This document shows, piece by piece, positions 42,910 through 51,314 of a stretch of 64,000 nt of DNA. Both the position numbers and the translations under genes were made by a program. Location of the stretch: the NCBI GenBank assembly GCA_947452005.1, contig CANGBC010000004.1:62001-126000 (forward strand), written 5' to 3'. Position 1 is the stretch's first letter, and each line of letters starts with the position of its first letter. The notes beneath the pieces are model-generated. The model did no database searches, had not been told where the DNA came from, and saw only the letters and a list, made by a program, of their open reading frames with translations. The DNA comes from Beijerinckiaceae bacterium (GTDB lineage: Bacteria; Pseudomonadota; Alphaproteobacteria; Rhizobiales; Beijerinckiaceae).

Positions 42910-43941
42910 ATGAAGAAGAAAATTTTATTGGTTCCTGTCACCACAATCTTGCTCGCAGGCCCCGCCTTTGCGCAAGCCCCCGCTGATTTTTATCGCGGCA
43001 AGTCGCTCGATATGGTGATCGGTTTTTCGGTGGGTGGCGGCTATGACATTTATGCGCGCACGGTTGCGCGCTTCATGGGCGAACATATGCCCGGCAAGCC
43101 GCGCATCGTGCCCAAAAACATGACGGGCGCTGGCAGTCGCGTGGCGGCCAATTACGTTTACAATGTTGCACCCAAGGACGGCACGGTGCTTGCCACCGTC
43201 GATCAATCCATGCCGCTTGAGCAGGCGGTGGGGGATGCGGGCATCACCATTGATACGCGCAAGTTTACGTGGATCGGCAATCCGATTGTCGACAATAACA
43301 CGCTGGTCACCTGGCATACATCGCCGGTGAAAACTGTGGCGGATGCGCAGAAGAAGGAAATCGCCATTGGCGCAACCGGCTTCAACACATCAGCGCAATA
43401 TCCGCAGGTGATGAATTCGCTGCTGGGCACGAAATTCAAGATCATCATGGGCTATCCCGGCGGCAATGAAGTCAATCTGGCCATGGAAAACGGCGAAGTG
43501 GCGGGACGCGGCTCGAACAGCTGGGCGTCATGGAAAGCCAGCAAGCCCGATTGGGTGCGCGACAAGAAGATGAACATCATCGTGCAGATTGGCCTGACGA
43601 AGACCGCCGATCTGCCTGATGTGCCGCTCTTGGTGGATCTGGCCAAGACGGACGATGATCGTCTGGCCTTGCGGCTTGTCTCGGCACCACCTTCGGTTGG
43701 GCGCCCGATTTTCTCGACACCCAATGTGCCGGATGATCGCACCAAGGCTTTGCGCGATGCGTTTGATGCCACCATGAAAGACGCGGCTTTCCTTGAGGAA
43801 GCCAAGAAGACCGGGCTCGATATCAATCCGATTTCGGGCGCAGAACTGCAGAAAGTGGTCGCCGATATTATAGACACGCCCAAGCCCGTGCGTGATCGGC
43901 TGGCCGCCATTCTCTCGCTGATTGATCGTGACAAGAAGTGA
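42910..43941 (+). CDS. Bug/TctC-family solute-binding protein, tandem paralogue 1
   Basis: A 343-residue periplasmic binding protein with signal peptide MKKKILLVPVTTILLAGPAFA. The mature part begins FYRGKSLDMVIGFSVGGGYD and includes VPKNMTGAGSRVAANYVYNV near residue 70 and MGYPGGNEVNLAMENGEV near 180. GGGAGG precedes the ATG at 42910. It is clearly paralogous to the next binding protein, and the two share the FYKGK-type N-terminus with the 18-kb one. No permease gene is adjacent. Confidence 0.92.
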   Translation: MKKKILLVPVTTILLAGPAFAQAPADFYRGKSLDMVIGFSVGGGYDIYARTVARFMGEHMPGKPRIVPKNMTGAGSRVAANYVYNVAPKDGTVLATVDQSMPLEQAVGDAGITIDTRKFTWIGNPIVDNNTLVTWHTSPVKTVADAQKKEIAIGATGFNTSAQYPQVMNSLLGTKFKIIMGYPGGNEVNLAMENGEVAGRGSNSWASWKASKPDWVRDKKMNIIVQIGLTKTADLPDVPLLVDLAKTDDDRLALRLVSAPPSVGRPIFSTPNVPDDRTKALRDAFDATMKDAAFLEEAKKTGLDINPISGAELQKVVADIIDTPKPVRDRLAAILSLIDRDKK

Positions 43942-43954
43942 CGATCCGCAGGAT

Positions 43955-44041
43955 CGTCATTGCGAGGAGGCCGAAGGCCGACGCGGCAATCCACAAGCCA
44001 CACGTGAGGCTCTGGATTGCTTCGCTTCGCTCGCAATGACG
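43955..44041. repeat. Dispersed palindromic repeat, copy 11
   Basis: An 87-bp copy with the left-arm variant GAGGAGGCCGAAGGCCGACGCGGCAATCC, between the two tandem Bug genes. Confidence 0.9.
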
Positions 44042-44067
44042 ACGCTGAACGAAAGGAAAAACAAAAA

Positions 44068-45081
44068 ATGAAAAAGACTTTTGCAGCCGCTCTCTCCGCA
44101 GTTCTTCTTGCTGGTCCGGCATTCGCCCAAGAGCCTGAATTCTACAAAGGCAAAACGGTGGATCTGTTCATCGGCTATGCGCCCGGTGGTGGCTACGACA
44201 CTTATGCGCGGCTCGTTGCGCGCTTCATGGGCAATTACATGCCCGGCAATCCGAATTTTGTGCCGAAAAATATGGCGGGCGGCGGTGGCCGCGTGGTCGC
44301 CGGATATATTTTCAAAGTGGCACCCAAAGATGGCACTGCCATCGCAATGGCTGATCAATCGCTCGTGCTGCAACAGGCGATTGGCGATACGACGATCCAG
44401 TTCGACATGAACAAATTCGTCTGGGTCGGCAATCCGTCGGCTGACAACAACACAGCCGTGACTTGGTACACGACCGGTGTGAAAACCATTCAGGACGCCA
44501 CGCAAAAAGAAGTCATTGTTGGTGCCACAGGCCCCAATACATCGGCGCAATTGCCGCAGGTGATGAATGCGATCCTCGGCACCAAATTCAAAATTGTGCA
44601 GGGCTATCCCGGCGGCAATGAGATGAATCTGGCCATGGAAAATGGCGAGATCGGCTCGCGCGGCTCCAATCCATGGTCGTCGTGGAAGGGCACCAAGCCT
44701 GACTGGGTCAAGGACAAGAAGATCAACATTCTTGTGCAGATCGGCCTGACCAAAGCCGCTGACCTGCCGGATGTGCCGTTGCTGCTTGATCTGGCCAAGA
44801 CTGATGATGACCGCGCTGTACTGCGCCTGATTTCAGCACCCGCCACTATTGGCCGTCCATTGTTTGGTCCACCAGACATGCCGGCCGCGCGGCTGGCCAT
44901 TTTGCGCAAGGGGTTTGACGCCATGGTCAAGGACAAGGCGTTTCTGGATGAGGCCGCGCGCGAGCGGCTCGACATCAATCCGGTCTCGGGTGAGGATCTC
45001 GCCAAGATCGTGGCAGACATTGTCGCCACGCCCAAACCCATTGCTGACAAGCTTGCGGCCATCATTGCCGAACCGAAGTAA
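44068..45081 (+). CDS. Bug/TctC-family solute-binding protein, tandem paralogue 2
   Basis: A 337-residue binding protein with signal MKKTFAAALSAVLLAGPAFA and mature start FYKGKTVDLFIGYAPGGGYD. It matches the preceding paralogue along its whole length, for example VPKNMAGGGGRVVAGYIFKV and GYPGGNEMNLAMENGEI. AAAGGA precedes the ATG. It is followed after 12 bp by a GST gene, so it probably leads a short operon. Ligand is unknown; aromatic or small carboxylic acids are usual for the family. Confidence 0.92.
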   Translation: MKKTFAAALSAVLLAGPAFAQEPEFYKGKTVDLFIGYAPGGGYDTYARLVARFMGNYMPGNPNFVPKNMAGGGGRVVAGYIFKVAPKDGTAIAMADQSLVLQQAIGDTTIQFDMNKFVWVGNPSADNNTAVTWYTTGVKTIQDATQKEVIVGATGPNTSAQLPQVMNAILGTKFKIVQGYPGGNEMNLAMENGEIGSRGSNPWSSWKGTKPDWVKDKKINILVQIGLTKAADLPDVPLLLDLAKTDDDRAVLRLISAPATIGRPLFGPPDMPAARLAILRKGFDAMVKDKAFLDEAARERLDINPVSGEDLAKIVADIVATPKPIADKLAAIIAEPK

Positions 45082-45093
45082 AAGAGGATCATC

Positions 45094-45717
45094 ATGACCA
45101 AGCTGTTTTATGCGCCGGGCTCTTGCGCTCTTGGCATCCACGTATTGCTCGAAGAAATTGGCGCGCCGTTTGAATTGGCGAAGGTCAATCTCGCCGCGCG
45201 TGAGCAATTTTTGCCCGACTATGTGAAGATCAATCCGAAATCCAAAGTGCCGGCGCTGATGCGCGATGATGGCACTGTGCTGACAGAATGGCCCGCCATT
45301 GCCGCTTGGCTCGCCCTCACCCACCCCGACAAGGGTCTGCTCTCACTTGAGGCCGAGCAGCTCGCGCGCACGCTGGAGTCGGTGGACTATGTCTGCGCCT
45401 CGCTCCACATGCAGGGGTTCACGCGCATCTGGAAGCCAGAAGCCTTTGCCCCGACCGAAACCGACAAGGCGGCCGTAAAGGCACGCGGGCAGGAGATCGT
45501 CGACAAGGGCCTCGTCTGGTTCGATGGCGAGCTGGCGGGCAAGGATTATCTGGGCGGCGCGACCATGAGCATTGCCGATGCGGCACTCTTCTATCTTGAA
45601 TTCTGGGTGGCTGAGCGGCTGAAACAGCCGCTGCCAGTCCATTTGGCTGCCCATTATGCACGCATGAGGGCGCGCCCGGCGGTTGCCAAGGCGCTGGCCG
45701 ACGAGGGCCTTGTCTGA
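45094..45717 (+). CDS. Glutathione S-transferase family protein
   Basis: A 207-residue protein with an N-terminal thioredoxin-like domain (LFYAPGSCALGIHVLLEEIG, then INPKSKVPALMRDDGTVLTE with the cis-proline before the ALM) and a C-terminal helical domain (GKDYLGGATMSIADAALFYLE). The SCALGIHV start places it in the beta-like GST class. GAGG lies before the ATG. It follows the Bug gene by 12 bp and precedes the ThDP enzyme, suggesting a joint catabolic or detoxifying function. Confidence 0.9.
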   Translation: MTKLFYAPGSCALGIHVLLEEIGAPFELAKVNLAAREQFLPDYVKINPKSKVPALMRDDGTVLTEWPAIAAWLALTHPDKGLLSLEAEQLARTLESVDYVCASLHMQGFTRIWKPEAFAPTETDKAAVKARGQEIVDKGLVWFDGELAGKDYLGGATMSIADAALFYLEFWVAERLKQPLPVHLAAHYARMRARPAVAKALADEGLV

Positions 45718-45831
45718 GCGCCCTTTTCCAGGGCTGCCCAGCTAGAACTAAAGTTGACTCTTCTCGCCCCTGAAGCGAGAAGAGAACCTTCAAAAACGTC
45801 AAGAAAACACAGCACGCAGGGAGACAAGAAA

Positions 45832-47595
45832 ATGCTGACAGATCGCCCAGAGGGCAAGGTCGACACCAAGGTTGGATTTGGCAGCGATGTCGCCGCGCAA
45901 ATGCTGCGCCGCTTCGGCTTCAAATATATCAGCCTCAACCCCGGTGCGAGCTACCGCGGTCTGCACGATTCCCTTGTGAATCATCTGGGCAATGTCGATC
46001 CCTCCATGCTGCTTTGCCTGCATGAAGATCATGCGGTTGGCATTGCGCATGGCTATGCCAAGGCAACGGGCGAGCCGATGGCTTGCGTGCTGCATTCCAA
46101 CGTCGGCCTGATGCATGGCTCGATGGCGCTCTACAACGCCTGGTGCGATCGCGCGCCAATGTTTGTGCTGGGTGCCACAGGCCCTGTCGATGCCGCGCTG
46201 CGTCGTCCCTGGATCGATTGGATCCATACCTCTGCCGATCAGGCGGGCATCATCCGCGACTTCATCAAATGGGACAATCAGCCTTCATCAGCCGATGCAC
46301 TTGTTGAAGCCATGGCGCGCGCCAATATCATCACGCGTTCCGAGCCAAAGGCGCCTGTCTATATCTGCCTCGATGCAGGCTTGCAGGAATCGAGCCTTGA
46401 GAAGCAGCCGGAATGGCCCGATCTCAATCGCCTGAAAGCGCCCGCACCAGCGCGTGCGGCCAAGGCTGATCTCGATGCGGCTGTGAAGCTGTTGAAGGAT
46501 GCCAAGCATCCGGTCGTCTTGCTCGGCAAGACCGACTGGAGCGATGCTGGCTGGCAGGCGCGCATCAAGCTCGTCGAGCGTCTGGGCGCAGTTGTCTTCA
46601 CCGATCTGAAGAACCGCTCAAGCTTCCCGACCGATCATCCCTCGCATGTGGCGGCACCGTTCAACCAGGTTGGCCGTGCGCCCAAGCGCATTGTCGATAT
46701 TCTGGAACAGGCCGACGTCATTCTCGCGCTGGAATGGACCGATCTGGCGAGCGCTCTGCGCATCAAGAAAGACGGCAAGATCGGCGCCAAGGTCATCGCC
46801 ACTGCGATGGATCAATATCTGCACAATGGCGCGCATGCCAATTATCAGGCGCTGCCAGAATCCGATATTTTCATGGCGGCTTCATCTGACTCCGTGATTG
46901 ACGATCTCGTTGCAGAGCTGGGTGCGGGCAAGAAAGATTGCTGGCAGAAGGCTGAGCGCAAGGACGTCAAGATTGATCCCACGCGCGTGACGATGGATCA
47001 GCTGGCGGTCAGCCTGCGTTCAGCTTTTGAAGATCCCGATAAGGTTTCGCTTGCGGCCATCTGCCGTGGCTGGACCGCTGATCTTTGGCCTTTCCGTCAT
47101 CCGCGCGCCTATCTGGGCAAAGACGGCGGCGGCGGCATTGGTTCGGGTCCGGCTCTGTCAGTGGGTGCAGCTGTCGGCAATCTCGACAAGGATCTTCACA
47201 CAGTGGCGATTCTGGGCGACGGCGATTTCGCCATGGGTGGCCATGCCATCTGGACGGCGGCGCGTCATCGCATTCCGTTGCTCGTGCTGATCAACAACAA
47301 TCGCTCCTATTTCAACGACGAGCTGCATCAGGAAACGATTGCGGTGCGTCGTGAGCGTCCGGCGCAGAACCGTTGGATCGGCCAGCGCATTGCTGATCCC
47401 GATCTCGACTTTGCGAAATTTGTCGAAGCGCAGGGCGCGGTTGGCATTGGCCCGGTGAAGACACCGGCCGAACTGGATGCCGCGATCAAGCGCGGTGTGG
47501 ATGTGTTGAAGAAGGGCGGCGTCTGCCTGATCGATGTTCACATCGAGCCGGGCGAAGAGCGCGGCGCGGCCTCAACCGGTCACCGCAGCACCTGA
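45832..47595 (+). CDS. Thiamine diphosphate-dependent decarboxylase/synthase
   Basis: A 587-residue ThDP enzyme of the acetolactate synthase / benzoylformate decarboxylase superfamily. The N-terminal PYR domain has the activating glutamate in LCLHEDHAVGIAHGYAKATG near residue 65. The C-terminal PP domain has the cofactor motif GDGDFAMGGHAIWTAARHRI then LINNNRSYFND near residue 462. GCAGGGAG precedes the ATG at 45832. Substrate is not clear: a 2-keto acid or acyl-CoA is expected. A terminator follows at once, so it ends the Bug-GST unit. Confidence 0.9.
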   Translation: MLTDRPEGKVDTKVGFGSDVAAQMLRRFGFKYISLNPGASYRGLHDSLVNHLGNVDPSMLLCLHEDHAVGIAHGYAKATGEPMACVLHSNVGLMHGSMALYNAWCDRAPMFVLGATGPVDAALRRPWIDWIHTSADQAGIIRDFIKWDNQPSSADALVEAMARANIITRSEPKAPVYICLDAGLQESSLEKQPEWPDLNRLKAPAPARAAKADLDAAVKLLKDAKHPVVLLGKTDWSDAGWQARIKLVERLGAVVFTDLKNRSSFPTDHPSHVAAPFNQVGRAPKRIVDILEQADVILALEWTDLASALRIKKDGKIGAKVIATAMDQYLHNGAHANYQALPESDIFMAASSDSVIDDLVAELGAGKKDCWQKAERKDVKIDPTRVTMDQLAVSLRSAFEDPDKVSLAAICRGWTADLWPFRHPRAYLGKDGGGGIGSGPALSVGAAVGNLDKDLHTVAILGDGDFAMGGHAIWTAARHRIPLLVLINNNRSYFNDELHQETIAVRRERPAQNRWIGQRIADPDLDFAKFVEAQGAVGIGPVKTPAELDAAIKRGVDVLKKGGVCLIDVHIEPGEERGAASTGHRST

Positions 47596-47604
47596 TATCA
47601 AGAA

Positions 47605-47630
47605 GGGGCGCTGCAAAGCGCCCCTTTTTT
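47605..47630 (+). terminator. Rho-independent terminator after the ThDP enzyme
   Basis: A perfect 7-bp stem GGGGCGC / GCGCCCC with loop TGCAAA and six T, 9 bp past the stop codon. Confidence 0.92.
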
Positions 47631-47658
47631 GCAAGCTGTCCTTGCGAGGAGCAAAGCC

Positions 47659-48126
47659 ATGCAGCGCCTGACCATCAGCCTTGATGACGAGTTTGCAGCC
47701 GCCATTGACGCTTTTATGGAGCGGCAGGGCTATTCCAACCGATCCGAGGCTGTGCGCGATCTGGTGCGTGATGCGCTGGTGCGCTCGGAAGGCGCTGGCC
47801 CTTCAACGCATCGTTGTGTGGCGGCTGTGTCTTATGTTTATGATTATGATGGACGTGATCTCGCCATGCGGCTCGATCGTGCCCACCATGAAAATCACGA
47901 TCTGACCATTTCAACCATGCGCACACGTCTTGATCATCATCATTGCATGGAGGTGACGCTGTTGCGTGGCCACACCGATGCGGTGCGCAAGCTGGCGGCC
48001 CAAACCATGGCTGAACGGGGCGTGCATTTTGGCCAGGTCAATCTGGTGCCCATCCGCGATGGCGGCGACACGCATGCCCATGATGATGATGGACACACCC
48101 ACACACATTCGACGCCCGCCCTTTAA
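47659..48126 (+). CDS. nikR: Nickel-responsive transcriptional regulator NikR
   Basis: A 155-residue ribbon-helix-helix repressor. The DNA-binding part is QRLTISLDDEFAAAIDAFM followed by GYSNRSEAVRDLVRDAL. The ACT-like nickel domain has the ligands in RLDHHHCMEVTLLRG (His/His/Cys). The C-terminus is His-rich (DTHAHDDDGHTHTHS), which may add metal binding. GAGGAG precedes the ATG at 47659. No nik transporter, urease or hydrogenase gene is in the window, so its targets are elsewhere or include the adjacent MFS gene. Confidence 0.93.
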   Translation: MQRLTISLDDEFAAAIDAFMERQGYSNRSEAVRDLVRDALVRSEGAGPSTHRCVAAVSYVYDYDGRDLAMRLDRAHHENHDLTISTMRTRLDHHHCMEVTLLRGHTDAVRKLAAQTMAERGVHFGQVNLVPIRDGGDTHAHDDDGHTHTHSTPAL

Positions 48127-48156
48127 GGCAAGCGCACACAACAAAGGGAGAAGAGG

Positions 48157-49548
48157 TTGAAGCGCCATGTGATCATTCCGCTGATCGTGGCTTGCGCCCT
48201 CTTCATGCAAAATCTCGATTCCACGTCGCTGGCCACCGCCCTGCCGACGATTGCAGCGTCCTTCGGGGAATCGCCGTTGCGCCTGCATCTGGCGATCACC
48301 GCCTATTTGCTGGCGGTCGCGGCTTTTCTGCCAATGAGCGGCTGGGTGGCAGACAAATATGGCGCGCGTGTCATCTTCCGCGCGGCGATTGTGGTCTTCA
48401 CTGTTTCGTCCATGGCCTGCGGCCTAGCGCAGGATTTCAATCAATTGATCATTGCGCGTGTGGTGCAGGGTTTTGGCGGCGCAATGATGGTGCCGGTTGG
48501 GCGTCTCATTCTCGTGCGTTCTGTCTCCAAGGCTGAGCTTGTGGGCGCCATGGCTGTGATGGGCGTGCCCTCGGTCATTGGCCCCATTATCGGGCCTTTG
48601 CTGGGTGGCATCATCACCACCTATTCGCATTGGCGCGGCATATTCTGGATCAATGTCCCGGTTGGCATTCTCGGATTTTTTCTGGCCGGAAAATATATCG
48701 AGAACATGCGCGAAGAGGGCGTGAAGCCGTTTGACTGGATCGGCTTTCTTTTGTCGGGATGCGGGCTGGCGTCCACCGTGTTTGGACTCGATACGGCTTT
48801 TGCCAAACAAGATCCGGATGCTTTGGGTCTGGGCCTGCTGGGCGGTGGGCTGATCATGCTGCTGCTCTATGTCTGGCATGCGCGGCGTGTGCCCAATCCG
48901 ATCATGGATCTGAGCCTGATGCGCATTCGCACTTTCCGTGTGAGCGTCACGGGCGGCTCTCTGTTTCGTTTGGGCGTGGGGGCCATGCCGTTCCTTCTGC
49001 CGCTCTTGATGCAAGAAGGCTTTGGCTATTCGCCGATTGAATCGGGCGCACTCACCTTTTTGTCGGCGGTGGGGTCGCTTGGCATGCGCACGCTGTCGCG
49101 CCATTTTCTGCGCCGCTTCGGCTATCGGCCTGTTCTGGTGTGGAACGGCATTCTCGCCAGCGTGTCGATTGGTGCCTGCGCCTTTTTCACCGCCGATCTG
49201 CCGATCTGGATCATGATGGCGGTGATCTTTCTGGGCGGCGTTTCCCGCTCGCTCGCCTTCACCGCGATCAATTCCATCGCCTTCGCCGATGTCGAGCGCG
49301 CCGAGATGAGCCATGCGACGAGTTTCTCGCAATTGGCCCAGCGCCTGTCGCTCACCATGGGGGTGGCCTTTTCAGCCATCATTTTGCATCAGGTGGCGGG
49401 CGAGGCGACGCGCCTGCCCGTGAGCGCCTTTGCCATTGCCTTTGCTGTCATTGGCGTGGTCTCGGCGGGCTCCATATTCAGCTTCCTGCGCTTGCCGGTG
49501 GAGGCCGGGGCCGTGCTGGCCGGGCGCAAGGTCGAGCCCAAAGCCTGA
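48157..49548 (+). CDS. MFS transporter, DHA2 (14-helix) drug exporter-like
   Basis: A 463-residue membrane protein. It has the DHA2 signs NLDSTSLATALPTIAASFGE in helix 1, GWVADKYGARVIFRAAIVVF (motif A) after helix 2 and GVPSVIGPIIGPLLGGIITT (motif C) in helix 5. It appears to have about 13-14 helices. The start is a TTG preceded by GGGAGAAGAGG, 31 bp after nikR, so both are probably co-transcribed. Substrate is unknown. The 280-bp gap downstream is A+T rich. Confidence 0.88.
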   Translation: MKRHVIIPLIVACALFMQNLDSTSLATALPTIAASFGESPLRLHLAITAYLLAVAAFLPMSGWVADKYGARVIFRAAIVVFTVSSMACGLAQDFNQLIIARVVQGFGGAMMVPVGRLILVRSVSKAELVGAMAVMGVPSVIGPIIGPLLGGIITTYSHWRGIFWINVPVGILGFFLAGKYIENMREEGVKPFDWIGFLLSGCGLASTVFGLDTAFAKQDPDALGLGLLGGGLIMLLLYVWHARRVPNPIMDLSLMRIRTFRVSVTGGSLFRLGVGAMPFLLPLLMQEGFGYSPIESGALTFLSAVGSLGMRTLSRHFLRRFGYRPVLVWNGILASVSIGACAFFTADLPIWIMMAVIFLGGVSRSLAFTAINSIAFADVERAEMSHATSFSQLAQRLSLTMGVAFSAIILHQVAGEATRLPVSAFAIAFAVIGVVSAGSIFSFLRLPVEAGAVLAGRKVEPKA

Positions 49549-49828
49549 CAAAAACTGATTCGCCTCAAGGTGAGGGCACTATCCCCAAAGCGGGATTGCG
49601 TGCCCAGAAAATTGGCACGATATGGCCAAGCTCCCGTTACGTTATAGCTCTGCTTTAGCTAGTGATTAGACAAGTTTCGGTTTTATTATAACTTTTTTTG
49701 CAATTTTTGTAACTGTAAACGGCACATTTAAAAAACTTGAGCTAGTGTGGATCTGTCGCCGCCGGGCTGGGTTGCGTAACCTTTTGCTGCCCTCGGCTCT
49801 ATTTTGATCTGGGAAGAGGCTCTAAGAA
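49549..49828 (+). promoter_or_regulatory. A+T-rich intergenic region with a probable promoter
   Basis: This 280-bp gap contains the most A+T-rich stretch of the neighbourhood (about 49660-49740), with TTAGAC near 49665 and TATAAC near 49686 as a candidate -35/-10 pair, and T-rich blocks. It probably drives the small gene at 49829. No hairpin terminator for the MFS gene was recognised. Confidence 0.4.
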
Positions 49829-50119
49829 ATGAAGGCTTTTGACGAGAATTTTGAATCTGCGCGTCGCCATTTCGGTGTCGCCTTGATCGACCTGAATTAT
49901 GCGGTGGCCGATCTCGCCCGCGCCACGGTCTGCAATGAGATGGAAGTCGGCACGAATGCCGCTCTTGAGCTGCTCAGCCCGGAGATTGAGCGTTTGTCCG
50001 AACTCTCGGCCTTTATCGACCGGGTGGCCGAAACGCGTCCGGGCGAAAATACAGCCCTGCTCCAACAATGGTGGCCGGACCTTGTGCGCCAGCCTCTGGA
50101 GAACAGTGTTTCCAAATAA
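49829..50119 (+). CDS. Hypothetical small protein (96 residues)
   Basis: A soluble, acidic, mostly helical protein starting MKAFDENFESARRHFGVALI. It has no cysteine pair, signal peptide or membrane span. GAGG precedes the ATG and an A+T-rich promoter region lies upstream, so it is probably expressed. I do not recognise a family. The helical pattern with leucines in the second half (ALELLSPEIERLSELSAFID) could mediate dimerisation. Confidence 0.65.
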   Translation: MKAFDENFESARRHFGVALIDLNYAVADLARATVCNEMEVGTNAALELLSPEIERLSELSAFIDRVAETRPGENTALLQQWWPDLVRQPLENSVSK

Positions 50120-50234
50120 GGGCCGTTTGGCGAAAATCATTCGTCATTGACGGCCCGCCTCCGGCAGGCGATGGACATAGCGCGTCTCTCTCTTGAGAGC
50201 GCGCTATTTTCTTGATCTTTCGGAGCCGCGTTAC

Positions 50235-51314
50235 ATGAGCAATGACCTCTCTGTTCTCTTCTCTCCCGTGCGTATCGGGAGCCTGGATCTGCCCAACAGA
50301 ATTGTCATGGCGCCGCTGACACGCAACCGCGTTGAACCCGCAACACTCGCCCCGCGCGCGCTGAATGCCGATTATTATCGCCAGCGCGCCAGCGCCGGCC
50401 TGATCATCACCGAGGCCACGCAGATTTCGCAGCAGGGCCAGGGCTATCTCAACACGCCGGGTATCTATTCGGATGCGCAGGTCGAGGGCTGGCAGATCGT
50501 CACGCAGGCCGTGCATCATGCGGGCGGGCGCATTGCCTTGCAGCTCTGGCATGTGGGCCGCGTCTCGCATGTGTCGCTGCAACCCAATGGTGGCGCGCCT
50601 GTTGCACCCAGCGCCATTCCCGCCAAGACCAAAACCTATCTCGCCCATGGCTTTGATGATGTGTCCGCGCCGCGCGCGCTCGAGCATGCCGAAATCAAGG
50701 CGATTGTGCGCGACTATGCAAAAGCCGCTGCCAATGCAAAGCGCGCTGGCTTTGATGCGGTCGAAATTCACGGCGCCAATGGCTATCTGATCGACCAATT
50801 CCTGCGCGATGGCACCAATCACCGCACCGATGAATATGGTGGCTCGATTGAAAATCGCACGCGTTTCGCACTCGAAGTGACGCATGCTGTTTTGGAGAGC
50901 TGGGATCCCTCACGTGTGGGCTTTCGCATCTCGCCCGCAGCGCCTGCCAATGACATGAGCGACAGCAATCCGGCGCCACTCTTCCAGCATCTCGCGCAAG
51001 AATTGAGCGCGCTGAAACTGGCGTTTCTGCATGTCAATGAAACGCAGGGCGCTGAAGGACCGCGGTTTGATTTTGCCGCTCTGCGCAAGGCGTTTTCAGG
51101 CGCTTATATGGCCAATGCTGGTTATGAAGCGGCGAGTGCGGCCAAAGCCATCAGCGAAAACCGCACGGATGTGGTGGCCTTTGGCAAATTGTTCATCTCC
51201 AATCCTGATCTCGTCGCGCGTTTCCAGAAAGGCGCGAGCCTGAATGAATGGGATCAGGCGAAGTTTTACGGGGGCGATGCCGCGGGCTATACGGATTATC
51301 CCGCGCTTGCCTGA
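50235..51314 (+). CDS. Old Yellow Enzyme-family alkene reductase (NemA-like)
   Basis: A 359-residue FMN enzyme that reduces activated C=C bonds with NAD(P)H. It has VMAPLTRNRVEPATLAP near residue 30, LQLWHVGRVSHVSLQPNG near 112, the EIHGANGYLIDQFLRDGTN active-site stretch near 180, and GGSIENRTRFALEV near 205. Length is normal. The ATG at 50235 is preceded by GGAG at some distance. It converges on the epimerase gene at 51315, whose stop is adjacent. Confidence 0.94.
   Translation: MSNDLSVLFSPVRIGSLDLPNRIVMAPLTRNRVEPATLAPRALNADYYRQRASAGLIITEATQISQQGQGYLNTPGIYSDAQVEGWQIVTQAVHHAGGRIALQLWHVGRVSHVSLQPNGGAPVAPSAIPAKTKTYLAHGFDDVSAPRALEHAEIKAIVRDYAKAAANAKRAGFDAVEIHGANGYLIDQFLRDGTNHRTDEYGGSIENRTRFALEVTHAVLESWDPSRVGFRISPAAPANDMSDSNPAPLFQHLAQELSALKLAFLHVNETQGAEGPRFDFAALRKAFSGAYMANAGYEAASAAKAISENRTDVVAFGKLFISNPDLVARFQKGASLNEWDQAKFYGGDAAGYTDYPALA

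Noticed and set aside
4502-44041. A CRISPR array made of the repeated palindromes
   Set aside because: Copies are kilobases apart, vary in length and lack regular spacers; no cas gene is present.
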